Both the position numbers and the translations under genes were made by a program. Source: Clostridium_B lapidicellarium (GTDB lineage Bacteria; Bacillota; Clostridia; Clostridiales; Clostridiaceae). From it: 64,000 nucleotides of DNA. Below, in pieces: positions 26,097-35,500 of this stretch. Positions within the stretch are counted from its first letter, which is position 1. Each line of letters starts with the position of its first letter. The notes beneath the pieces were generated by a model, which was not told the origin of the DNA, did not search any database, and saw only the letters and a program-made list of their open reading frames with translations. The stretch lies in contig NZ_JBGFFE010000001.1 of NCBI RefSeq assembly GCF_041224415.1, forward strand, positions 62,001-126,000. Reading direction: 5' to 3'.

Positions 26097-26980
26097 AATC
26101 GATTACTCCTAATAAATAGCTTAACCATTTTAAACTCAACGGTCCTATAAATGCCCAGACCTACAAATTCATTTTTATATATATATACTCTGTACAATCT
26201 ATTTTTCGATATCTTATCTAAAAACATTCTGTCCGCTATTGGAATACCATTTAAGACATTTTTTATATACACATCCTCCAGGTTGACTGCGGGATACTGT
26301 GTAAGCGCAGTATCTACAGGAGCAATATATTGCAGTATATTTTCCCTATTTAAGTCTTTCAAATCAATTGAATCCGAAATATGAAAATTTCCAGTAGATG
26401 TCCTCTTTAAGCTCCACATGACAGCACCGCAATTTAACCTATCTCCAATATCATTGCAAAGACTTCTTATGTAAGTCCCCTTAGAACATCTTACTTCAAA
26501 TATCACATAAGGTAAATCCATATTCAAAATTTTTATAGAATATATATTTATCTTTCTCTTTTTCCTCTCCACTTCTATTCCCTGTCTTGCCAAATCGTAG
26601 AGTCTTTTCCCGTTCACTTTTATGGCAGAATACATGGGAGGAATCTGTTCTATTTCTCCCTCAAAGCTCAAAATGACATCTTCTACGTCTTTTTCACTCA
26701 AATCAAAATCTAAAATTTCCAGTACAGTGCCTTCTCTATCGTAAGTATCCGTCCTTATTCCAAGTTTCATGCAAGTTAAATACACCTTTTCATCTTTCAT
26801 TATATAGTCCACAAATTTAGTGGCCCCACCTAAACACAATGGCAGTACTCCTGAAGCAATTGGATCAAGAGTGCCTGCATGGCCTACTTTCCTGATTTTC
26901 GACAAATGCCTGACTTTCCTAACTACATCAAAGGATGTAATACCTTCAGGCTTATTTATATTAAAAACACCATCCATCAT
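26093..26980 (-). CDS. truB: tRNA pseudouridine(55) synthase
   Basis: Makes pseudouridine-55 in the T-loop of tRNAs. 295 aa. The catalytic Asp is D39 in GHAGTLDPIASGVL, and the KPEGITSFDVV start and YDREG segment fit. The C-terminal tail is short and divergent. It overlaps nrnA by 4 bases upstream and ribF by 4 bases downstream, so all three are coupled. Confidence 0.96.
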   Translation of the reverse strand: MMDGVFNINKPEGITSFDVVRKVRHLSKIRKVGHAGTLDPIASGVLPLCLGGATKFVDYIMKDEKVYLTCMKLGIRTDTYDREGTVLEILDFDLSEKDVEDVILSFEGEIEQIPPMYSAIKVNGKRLYDLARQGIEVERKKRKINIYSIKILNMDLPYVIFEVRCSKGTYIRSLCNDIGDRLNCGAVMWSLKRTSTGNFHISDSIDLKDLNRENILQYIAPVDTALTQYPAVNLEDVYIKNVLNGIPIADRMFLDKISKNRLYRVYIYKNEFVGLGIYRTVEFKMVKLFIRSNRL

Positions 26981-27939
26981 GCAAACTCTTTTTCAACTTC
27001 CTTCAATATCATATCTCCTGCTTCATCCATGGACTTTCCCTCAATTTTAAGGCCGCTTGCCCTTAAATGACCTCCACCGTTAAATATTTCCGCTATCTTT
27101 CTCACGTCCACTTTCGATTTTGATCTAAGGCTTGCCTTTATTCCATCCTCTACCTGTTTCAGCAGGATTCCCACTTCCACCGTATCTATCTTCATGCCGA
27201 TATTTACAATATCAGAAGTATCAATTTCAGAACCCATACCAACTTCTGAAAGCATATCCTGGGTAATCCTCATAATGCAGATCTTATCTCCTATAAGTTC
27301 CATACCGTCAATTGCTCTACCATAAAGCTTTATTCTCTGGAACTTTTTATTTTCAAAAATAATCCTGTGAATTTCACTGAAATCTATACCTGTATTTATC
27401 AAATCACCTGCTATGGCATGAGTTACCGCAGTAGTAGAGCTGTATTTAAAAGAACCACTGTCCGTAATTATAGATGTATAAAGACATTCCGCTATATTTT
27501 TATCTATCTCCACATCCATCAGTTTAAGAACCTGATATACTATTTCCGCTACAGCAGCTGCATTCGTATCCACATAATTAAAATTTCCATAGAGCTCGTT
27601 TGTTGCATGGTGATCTATATTTATTATTTTACACGATTTGTTTTCAAAATCCAATTCTGCATTTATTCTTTTTACATCCCCACAATCAAGCACTATTACA
27701 CATTGGACATCCGGTCCCGCTTTGAAATTTTGTCCATTTATTTCCTCGCTGCATGGCAGGAATTCAAAATCCTCCAATACCTTTTCCCTTGAAAGGATTT
27801 CAACTTTCTTACCCATTTTCCTTAATCCTTGAAATAATGCCAATGAACTTCCCAGAGCATCCCCATCGGGGGAGGAATGAAAAGTAATTGCAATATTGTC
27901 AGAATTCTTTATCTTATTGACTATATCATTCATTATCAT
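26977..27939 (-). CDS. nrnA: DHH-family oligoribonuclease / pAp phosphatase
   Basis: Degrades nanoRNAs and 3'-phosphoadenosine-5'-phosphate. 320 aa. The motifs of the DHH superfamily are visible: SSPDGDALGSSLAL (motif I), VLDCGD (II), IDHHATN (III), and a DHHA1 domain ending in the GGGHLRASG motif. The ATG at 27939 lies 9 bases after AGGAGA and is preferred over the ATG at 27948 that abuts that site. It overlaps rbfA by 14 bases and truB by 4. Confidence 0.93.
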   Translation of the reverse strand: MIMNDIVNKIKNSDNIAITFHSSPDGDALGSSLALFQGLRKMGKKVEILSREKVLEDFEFLPCSEEINGQNFKAGPDVQCVIVLDCGDVKRINAELDFENKSCKIINIDHHATNELYGNFNYVDTNAAAVAEIVYQVLKLMDVEIDKNIAECLYTSIITDSGSFKYSSTTAVTHAIAGDLINTGIDFSEIHRIIFENKKFQRIKLYGRAIDGMELIGDKICIMRITQDMLSEVGMGSEIDTSDIVNIGMKIDTVEVGILLKQVEDGIKASLRSKSKVDVRKIAEIFNGGGHLRASGLKIEGKSMDEAGDMILKEVEKEFA

Positions 27940-28291
27940 GCTTTTCATTCTCCTTTATCTTGTGAAGAATGCTGTCTATGTGCATTCCATATTCTATGGT
28001 ATCGTCAAGTTTCATAATTATCTCCGGAGTATTCCTCAACTTTATCCTATGCCCGACTTCTCTCCTTATAAATCCCTCTGAATTTTTGAGAGCTTCAAAA
28101 GTCTCTTCTTTTGATTTGTTTTTTCCATATATACTCACATAGACTTTAGCGTATTTTTGATCTCTTGTAACATCGACTCTTGTGACGCTCACCATGGCAG
28201 TTACCCTCGGATCTTTCACATCATTTCGGATTATGTCACTTATCTCCCTTTTCATCTCTTCATTAATTCTCCCAATTCTATAGTTAGCCAC
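27926..28291 (-). CDS. rbfA: Ribosome-binding factor A
   Basis: Binds the 30S subunit during 16S rRNA 5'-end maturation. 121 aa KH-fold protein with RINEEMKREISDII near the start and VKDPRVTAMVSVTRVDVTRD, the conserved central strand region. Starts with GTG at 28291 after GAGGTG. It follows infB by 19 bases. Confidence 0.96.
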   Translation of the reverse strand: MANYRIGRINEEMKREISDIIRNDVKDPRVTAMVSVTRVDVTRDQKYAKVYVSIYGKNKSKEETFEALKNSEGFIRREVGHRIKLRNTPEIIMKLDDTIEYGMHIDSILHKIKENEKHDNE

Positions 28292-28310
28292 AAAATATCA
28301 CCTCTTAAAT

Positions 28311-30359
28311 CTATAACTGTTTTTTCCTGACTTCTTTCATAGTATAATCTTCTACTATATCTCCCTCTTTTATGTCATTGAATTTGTCAATGGAAAGTCC
28401 ACACTCATATCCTTCTGCAACTTCCTTTACATCGTCCTTAAATCTCTTTAGGGAAGCAAGCTCCGATTCAAATACAACTACTCCATCTCTTATCACCCTT
28501 GCTTTAGCATTTCTCACCATTTTACCCTGAATCACGTAACAGCCGGCAATGGTTCCTATACTGGATATTTTATAGGTTTGCCTTATCTCCGCTTTGCCAA
28601 GTACCACTTCTTTATAATCGGGCTCCAGCATTCCAAGCATAGCAGCCTTTACATCCTCTATGGCATTGTATATGACCCTATAGGTCTTTATATCGACAAA
28701 TTCTTTTTCAGCAGCATTCTGGGCATTTATATCGGGCCTTACATTGAATCCTATTATTATCGCATTTGAAGCCAGAGCCAAAGTCACATCCGTTTCAGTT
28801 ATGGCCCCAACAGCGCCATGTATAACCCTTACTTTCACCTCTTCATTGGAAAGATTTTGAAGAGATTGTTTCAGTGCCTCTACTGAACCCTGCACATCTG
28901 CCTTTACTATTATATTCAACTCTTTTACTTTTCCCTCTTTTATCTGATTATATAAGTTCTCCAATGAAACTTTATGGGCAGATTGGAGATGTTCTTCTCT
29001 TACTTTTTGTTTCCTTTTATTGGCTATTTCCCTTGCGGTCTTTTCATTCTTAACCTGGTGAAATCTATCTCCTGCTTCAGGCACTTCAGAAAGTCCAAGT
29101 ATTTCCACCGGGATTGAAGGTCCTGCTGATTTAATTTTCTTTCCCTTATCGTCAAACATAGCTCTGACTCTTCCATAGGTATCTCCCACTATTATGGAAT
29201 CTCCCACATGAAGTGTCCCATTTTGAACCAGTAGGGTGGCTACGGCACCTCTTCCCTTATCCAATCTTGCTTCTATAACAGTTCCCCTGGCATTCCTATG
29301 CGGATTTGCCTTCAATTCCTGCATTTCAGCTGTTAAAAGCACCATTTCAAGCAGTGTGTTGATTCCTTCCTTGGTACGTGCAGATACCGGTATACATATG
29401 ACTTTTCCTCCCCAGTCTTCAGGTACCAAATCATAATCTATGAGTTCCTGCTTTACCTTATCTACATTAGCTCCCGGCCTATCTATCTTATTTATAGCTA
29501 CAACTATAGGTACATCTGCAGCCTTACAGTGACTTATAGCCTCTGCAGTCTGGGGCATTATTCCATCATCTGCCGCTACTACTAAAATAACTATATCGGT
29601 AATCTGAGCTCCTCTGGCCCTCATCGCAGTAAAAGCTTCATGTCCCGGCGTGTCGAGAAAAGTTATTTTTTGACCATTTATAGTAACAGTGTAGGCACCT
29701 ATATGCTGGGTTATCCCTCCTGCTTCAGTAGCAATTACATTCGACTTTCTTATAGCATCCAAAAGAGAAGTCTTGCCGTGGTCTACATGACCCATAACAG
29801 TTATAATAGGAGGCCTTTTTTCCAAATTGATATCGTCATCTTCCTCTTCTTCCTGCTGTTCTACAGCTTCCCTATCTATATTCTTTTCCTTCTTCAGCAC
29901 GGTTATATCAAATTTTTCACCTAATTTCTGGGCTGTATTAAAATCTATCTCGTCATTTATAGCTGCCATTACTCCCATAAATATAAGCTGCTTGATAACT
30001 TCCGTAGATGGCTTACCTATCTTATCTGAAAATTCCTTTACGGTTATGGTATCCTCTATTTTAACGGTCTTCTCCGAATCTTTGTCCTTCAAATTTTTTT
30101 CTCTCTTTCTATTACCTTTCTTATTGGATTCTCCGGTACTCTCATCTTTGCTTCTGTACTTATGAGATTTTTTATCATTTTCTCCCCCTTTTTCCTCACT
30201 TTCCTCCATAAATTCCTTAATTAAATCCGCATCTTCCTCTTCTATGGCACTCATGTGATTTTTTACTTTTACTCCAAATTCCTCCTGCAGTAATTCAATT
30301 AATTTCTTACTGGGTATATTCAATTCTTTAGCCAATTCATAAATTCTTATTTTTGACAA
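28311..30359 (-). CDS. infB: Translation initiation factor IF-2
   Basis: GTPase that brings fMet-tRNA to the 30S subunit. 682 aa from the TTG at 30359, chosen because GGAGG lies 8 bases upstream; the in-frame GTG at 30368 falls inside that site. An N-terminal IF2-N domain (1-50), a Lys/Glu-rich linker, a second IF2-N (about 85-140), then the G domain with GHVDHGKTSLL (about 188), DTPGHEA and NKID, and C-terminal domains with EVLGLSEVPEAG-like region. The linker is short compared with enteric IF-2. In the nusA operon, directly after ylxR. Confidence 0.97.
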   Translation of the reverse strand: MSKIRIYELAKELNIPSKKLIELLQEEFGVKVKNHMSAIEEEDADLIKEFMEESEEKGGENDKKSHKYRSKDESTGESNKKGNRKREKNLKDKDSEKTVKIEDTITVKEFSDKIGKPSTEVIKQLIFMGVMAAINDEIDFNTAQKLGEKFDITVLKKEKNIDREAVEQQEEEEDDDINLEKRPPIITVMGHVDHGKTSLLDAIRKSNVIATEAGGITQHIGAYTVTINGQKITFLDTPGHEAFTAMRARGAQITDIVILVVAADDGIMPQTAEAISHCKAADVPIVVAINKIDRPGANVDKVKQELIDYDLVPEDWGGKVICIPVSARTKEGINTLLEMVLLTAEMQELKANPHRNARGTVIEARLDKGRGAVATLLVQNGTLHVGDSIIVGDTYGRVRAMFDDKGKKIKSAGPSIPVEILGLSEVPEAGDRFHQVKNEKTAREIANKRKQKVREEHLQSAHKVSLENLYNQIKEGKVKELNIIVKADVQGSVEALKQSLQNLSNEEVKVRVIHGAVGAITETDVTLALASNAIIIGFNVRPDINAQNAAEKEFVDIKTYRVIYNAIEDVKAAMLGMLEPDYKEVVLGKAEIRQTYKISSIGTIAGCYVIQGKMVRNAKARVIRDGVVVFESELASLKRFKDDVKEVAEGYECGLSIDKFNDIKEGDIVEDYTMKEVRKKQL

Positions 30360-30456
30360 ATCCTTCACCTCCGAAACTAAAGTTTCTCATTTTCTCCATA
30401 ATCTCAGTAAAACTTTCTCTACTTATTATATCTCTCAATAATTTCTTCTGCACATT

Positions 30457-30723
30457 TTACTCTTTTTCTATCTGTTCCCTAAGCCTGTTATACAAGTCCT
30501 CATCTATCTGTACTTCAAGATTTTTCTGAAGTCTGTTGCTCTTGAAAGCTTTTTCAAGGCATTGGATATTTCTACATATATAGGCTCCTCTGCCATTTTT
30601 CTTTCCCGTAGGATCCACAAAGACCTCGCCTTCCTTGTTTCTAACTATTCTTATCAACTCTTTTTTAGGTTTTACTTCCATGCAACCTGTACACATTCTC
30701 TTGGGTATTTTCTTTTTTTTCAT
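30457..30723 (-). CDS. ylxR: YlxR/RnpM family RNA-binding protein
   Basis: 88-aa protein of the YlxR fold, found between nusA and infB in Firmicutes; the Bacillus protein has been reported to bind RNase P RNA (RnpM). The signature is CTGCMEVKPKKELIRIV near the start and GRGAYIC. The ATG at 30723 follows GAGGTG and is chosen over an ATG at 30747 that would overlap nusA further. The usual next gene, ylxQ (L7Ae-like), is missing: only 97 bases separate ylxR from infB. Confidence 0.93.
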   Translation of the reverse strand: MKKKKIPKRMCTGCMEVKPKKELIRIVRNKEGEVFVDPTGKKNGRGAYICRNIQCLEKAFKSNRLQKNLEVQIDEDLYNRLREQIEKE

Positions 30724-30736
30724 ATGACATACACCT

Positions 30737-31807
30737 CTATTTCTCATCTTCCTTATTCTTTGATTCTATCTGGGATTTACTCTTTATATCTATTTTCCAC
30801 CCAGTAAGTTTGGCTGCCAATCTCACATTCTGACCTTCCTTGCCTATGGCCAAAGACAGCTGATTGTCGTCTACAACCACCTGTGCGAACTTCATGTTTT
30901 CATCCAAATTCACATCCAGAACCTTAGCCGGACTAAGTGCATTAGCTATATACTCCTCTGGAAGCTTACTCCATTTTATTATATCTATTTTTTCATTTTT
31001 TAGTTCATTCACTATATTTTGGACCCTTATTCCCTTTGGTCCCACACAAGCTCCCATCGGATCCACATTTTCGTCATTTGAGTGTACGGCAATCTTCGTC
31101 CTGGATCCCGCCTCTCTTGCGATGGATTTTATATCCACGGTTCCATCAAATATCTCAGGTACCTCAAGTTCAAACAATCTTTTTATAAGCCCCGGATGTG
31201 TCCTTGATATAACGATCTGGGCTCCTTTTGTAGTGTTTTTAACCTCTACAATATACAGCTTAATTTTGTCGTTAAAATTATACTTCTCACCAGGTATTTG
31301 TTCATTGGGGCCAAGAACCGCTTCTGTTTTTCCCAAATCAATGAGTACATTGTTTTTATCTTTTCTTATAACAGTTCCCGTTACCATATCCTGTTCCTTC
31401 TCCGAGAACTCATTATATATGATTCTTCTCTCTTCCTCTTTTATTCTCTGGATAACGACCTGTTTTGCCGCCTGTGCAGCCACCCTTCCAAATTTTTTCG
31501 GAGTAACTTCTATGTTAACCGTATCACCTATATTATAATGTGGATCTATTTTTTTTGCATCCTCCAAACTTATTTCACCGACTTCATCGTTTACTTCTTC
31601 AACTACGTTTTTTTGCGAGTATACATGAATCTCTCCATTTTCCCTATCCATAGTAACCTTAACATTTTGGCTGTTTACTCCATGTCCCATGTAATTTTTT
31701 TTATAAGCAGCGACAAGTGCATCTTCTATGGTAGCAAACATCAAATCTGCGCTTATCCCTTTTTCCTTAACTATTTCTCTTAAGGCTTCTATAAATTCTT
31801 TATTCAT
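30737..31807 (-). CDS. nusA: Transcription termination/antitermination factor NusA
   Basis: Binds RNA polymerase and nascent RNA to modulate pausing and termination. 356 aa, the short Firmicute form: N-terminal domain (1-130), S1 (EQDMVTGTVIRKDKNNVLIDLG), then two KH domains (VDPMGACVGPKGIRVQNIVNEL and LAIGKEGQNVRLAAKLTGWK). No C-terminal acidic repeats, as expected for Gram-positives. The ATG at 31807 follows GGGGAGG. Between rimP and ylxR. Confidence 0.97.
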   Translation of the reverse strand: MNKEFIEALREIVKEKGISADLMFATIEDALVAAYKKNYMGHGVNSQNVKVTMDRENGEIHVYSQKNVVEEVNDEVGEISLEDAKKIDPHYNIGDTVNIEVTPKKFGRVAAQAAKQVVIQRIKEEERRIIYNEFSEKEQDMVTGTVIRKDKNNVLIDLGKTEAVLGPNEQIPGEKYNFNDKIKLYIVEVKNTTKGAQIVISRTHPGLIKRLFELEVPEIFDGTVDIKSIAREAGSRTKIAVHSNDENVDPMGACVGPKGIRVQNIVNELKNEKIDIIKWSKLPEEYIANALSPAKVLDVNLDENMKFAQVVVDDNQLSLAIGKEGQNVRLAAKLTGWKIDIKSKSQIESKNKEDEK

Positions 31808-31825
31808 TTTAAAATATACCTCCCC

Positions 31826-32290
31826 TTAGAAATCACCTTTCAGATTTACAGTTGAGATCTTCTCCCTGGGAATACTAGTATTCCCATCTATACAATCAAT
31901 TTTTAGCTGGTTTTTATCAAATCCTAGAAGTTTTCCCTCATATTTTTTCTTGCCCATTAAAATCCCCCGTATGTTTACTACCACATCACGTCCAATATAT
32001 CTTTTTAAGTGCTCGTCAGTATAAAGTTTCCTTTCAACACCCGGTGATGAAACCTCCAAATAGTAGGAAACCTTTATGGGATCTTCTCTGTCCAGTATAT
32101 CACTGACCGTCCTGCTCACCTTCTCACAATCCTGTAATGATATGTTTCCCTGTTCCTTATCTATATATATTCTCAAATAATTATTTTTTCCCTCTTTTTT
32201 AAATTCCAGATAATATAGTTCATAACCCAGATTATTGATTGCGGGCCCTACAAATTTTGTAATTTTCCCTACTAAGGCATTTCTGCTCAC
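31826..32290 (-). CDS. rimP: Ribosome maturation factor RimP
   Basis: Assists 30S maturation. 154 aa, usual length, with LGYELYYLEFKKEGKNNYLRIYID in the N-terminal domain and YYLEVSSPGVERKL, the family signature, then an Sm-like C-terminal domain. The GTG at 32290 lies 8 bases after AGGAGG. First gene of the rimP-nusA-ylxR-infB-rbfA operon, which starts after the polC terminators. Confidence 0.95.
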   Translation of the reverse strand: MSRNALVGKITKFVGPAINNLGYELYYLEFKKEGKNNYLRIYIDKEQGNISLQDCEKVSRTVSDILDREDPIKVSYYLEVSSPGVERKLYTDEHLKRYIGRDVVVNIRGILMGKKKYEGKLLGFDKNQLKIDCIDGNTSIPREKISTVNLKGDF

Positions 32291-32363
32291 TTAAAATCCT
32301 CCTTTTATTTACACATCTCTATGAAAGATATCTATTTAAAAATATTATTAACTGTTATAATTT

Positions 32364-32390
32364 AAAAACGCAACTTTCGCTGCGTTTTTT
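32364..32390 (-). terminator. polC terminator
   Basis: AAAAACGCA (32364-32372) pairs with TGCGTTTTT (32381-32389); the minus-strand tail is TTTTTAAA. The hairpin works on either strand, but only polC points into it. Confidence 0.82.
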
Positions 32391-32396
32391 ACAAAT

Positions 32397-32425
32397 AGAA
32401 AGAGCGGGTTTAAACCCACTCTTAA
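32397..32425 (-). terminator. Second hairpin upstream of the polC terminator
   Basis: A near-perfect palindrome (AAGAG.GGGTTTAAACCC.CTCTT) about 110 bases after the polC stop. On the minus strand it is followed by TCTATTT. It could be a first, weaker terminator or a binding site. The rest of the 244-base spacer shows no gene. Confidence 0.6.
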
Positions 32426-32534
32426 CTGTCATGATAACTTCTGTAGATTTACCATTTTCATTTTAACATACTGTACTTTTTATTTCAAGAAAATTTGCTT
32501 ATATGCTTATAAATTATAAGTCAAACGGCTCAAT

Positions 32535-35500
32535 TTACACAAACAAGCACAATTGATTTGTTTCAGGCAGTCCCTTTAATGTTCCATATTTATCCAGAGT
32601 TTCTATTACGGTTTTGGAAACTTTAGCTCTAATTCTCAAATCCTCCTTTGAAATAAATTCACCTTTTTTCCTGGCCGCCACTATATTTTGAGCAGCATTT
32701 TCCCCTACTCCGGGAAGGGAATTTATCGGAATTCTTATACCTTCATCCTCCATTAAAAATCTCGTTGCACTTGATTTATACAAATCCACCTTTAAAAATT
32801 TTATTCCTCTTTTATACATCTCATAACATAATTCCAATATGGTAATCAGACCTTTGTCTTTTTGAGTAGCATTATTCCCCAGGGCATACAATTCATCTAC
32901 CTTTTTCTTTATGGCATCTTCTCCTTGAACAACTATATCCGCATCAAATTCATCAGCACGCACAGTGAAATATGTAGCATAATATGCCTTAGGATAATAT
33001 ACTTTGAAATATGCTATTCTAACCGCCATCATAACATAGGCTACGGCATGACCTTTGGGAAACATGTATTTTATCTTCTTACAGGAATCAATATACCAAT
33101 TTGGAACACCATGAGCTTTCATTTCCTTCTCATATTCCTCTTTAAGGCCCTTTCCTTTCCTGACTTTTTCCATTATGGTGAAAGATGTTTTGGCAGGAAG
33201 ACCCTTATGAATCAAATACATCATTATGTCATCTCTGCAGGCTATGCATCCTTTAAGATCTGTATAACCTTCTTTTATATAGTACTGGGCATTGTTTATC
33301 CACACATCAGTGCCGTGAGACAACCCGGATATCCTTACCAGGTCCGAAAAAGTTTTAGGATGAGTATCCACCAGCATCTGCCTTACAAATTTGGTTCCAA
33401 ACTCAGGCAGTCCGTATGTCCCTACAGGGCATCCCAATTCCTCCTTTGTAACTCCGAGTGCATCCGGAGATGTAAACAAGCTCATGACTTTCGGGTCCCC
33501 GAGGGGAATACTCTTCGGGTTAACACCTGTTAAATCCTGAAGCATTCTTAACACCGTAGGATCATCATGTCCCAATATATCCAATTTCAGAAGTCTCCCG
33601 CTTATTGAATGATAATCAAAATGAGTCGTTATCACATCTGTATCATTGTCATCTGCCGGATGCTGGATAGGTGTGAAATTATATATTTCATTGTCGCTTG
33701 GGACTACCATAACTCCTCCAGGATGCTGGCCTGTAGTTCTCTTTATTCCCGTGCATCCCCGCGTGAGCCTTTCTATTTCAGCCTGCGGAACCACTATATC
33801 CTTTTCTGATAAATATTTTTTTACATATCCATAAGCAGTTTTTTCAGCTATAGTACCTATGGTACCTGCCCTAAACACGTGGCCCTTTCCAAACAGCACT
33901 TCCGTATACTTATGAACTACAGGTTGATATTTTCCTGAAAAATTCAGATCTATATCCGGCTCTTTATCTCCTGAAAATCCCAAAAATGTCTCAAAAGGTA
34001 TGTCATAACCGTCTTTTCTGAGCTTTTCACCACATTTGGGGCAATTTTTATCCGGCAGATCAGCACCTGCACCTACAGAACCATCCATAAAAAACTCACT
34101 ATATTTACACTTTGGACAGACATAGTGGGGCGGCAGTCCGTTTACTTCCGTTATATTCGACATAGTTGCAACCAAAGAAGAACCCACCGAGCCCCTTGAT
34201 CCAACCAAATAGCCATCTTTATAGGATTTTGCCACCAACTTTTCCGCAATCAAATAGAGAACTGCATACCCATTATCTATTATGGAACTCAATTCTCTTT
34301 TAAGCCTTTTTTCCACAATTTCAGGAAGTTTTTCTCCATAAACAGAATGTACTTTCTTAAGTGTCATGTCCCTTATCTGCTGTTCCGCTCCCTCAATTTT
34401 AGGAGGAAATGTCTCGTCCGGTATGGGCTTTACTTCTCCTATCATATCTGCAATTTTGTTGGTATTTTCAACAACCACTTCTTCCGCCTTTTCCCTGCCC
34501 AAATATTCAAATTCAGAAAGCATCTCATCTGTTGTTCTAAAATAAAGAGGAGGCTGATTGTCAGCATCAGAATATCCCTGACCTGACATTATTATGCGCC
34601 TGAACACTTCATCCTTGGGATCCATGAAATGCACATCACAGGTAGCCACTACAGGTTTGTTATTCTTTTTTCCCAATTCACATATCTTTCTGTTTATATT
34701 TTTCAATTCCTCTTCATCTTTAACAAGCCCTTCTCTTATGAGAAACTGGTTATTTCCTATAGGTTGTATTTCCAAATAATCATAAAAGTCCAGGATATCT
34801 TTCAATTCTTCATCGCTTTTGCCGCTGAGTATTTCCCTGTACACCTGTCCTGCCTCACAGGCACTTCCTATTATGAGCCCATCTCTATACTTCATTATCA
34901 GACTTTTGGGCATTCTGGGCTTTTTGTAAAAATAATTCAAATGAGATTCCGATACAAGTTTATATAAATTTTTAAGTCCCTTTTGATTTTTAACCAATAT
35001 TATAAGATGATACATATTTTGTTTTTTTACATCTATGTTGCTCAAAAATTCTCTGTTCAAGTCTCCTAAATTGAATATTCCCCTTTCTCTTAAAAGTTTA
35101 AAACATTTTAAAAGTATGTCACAGGTGGCCCCTGCATCATCAACTGCTCTATGGTGGTTCTCAAGGGATACCCCCAGATGCTTCGCCACTATATTCAGCT
35201 TGAATTTTTTAAGTTCCGGAAACAAAAATTTACAGAGAGGGATGGTATCCATGACAGGATTCCCAAATTTTAAATTCAGATCGCCGCAGTTCTTTTTTAT
35301 AAATCCCACATCAAAACTGGCATTATGGGCTACCACCACAGAATCTCCTATAAATTCCATGAATTTAGGCAGTATTTTACTTATACCAGGGGATTTATAC
35401 ACCATTTCATCAGTAATTCCCGTGAGTTCTACGATACGCTGGGGTATAGCTTTTCCGGGATTTACAAATTCGCTGAATCTGTCTACCACTTTTCCCTTTT

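Noticed and set aside
30337..30453. 38-codon ORF as a remnant of ylxQ
   Set aside because: No L7Ae signature, weak ribosome binding site, and it overlaps the infB start; not listed as a gene.
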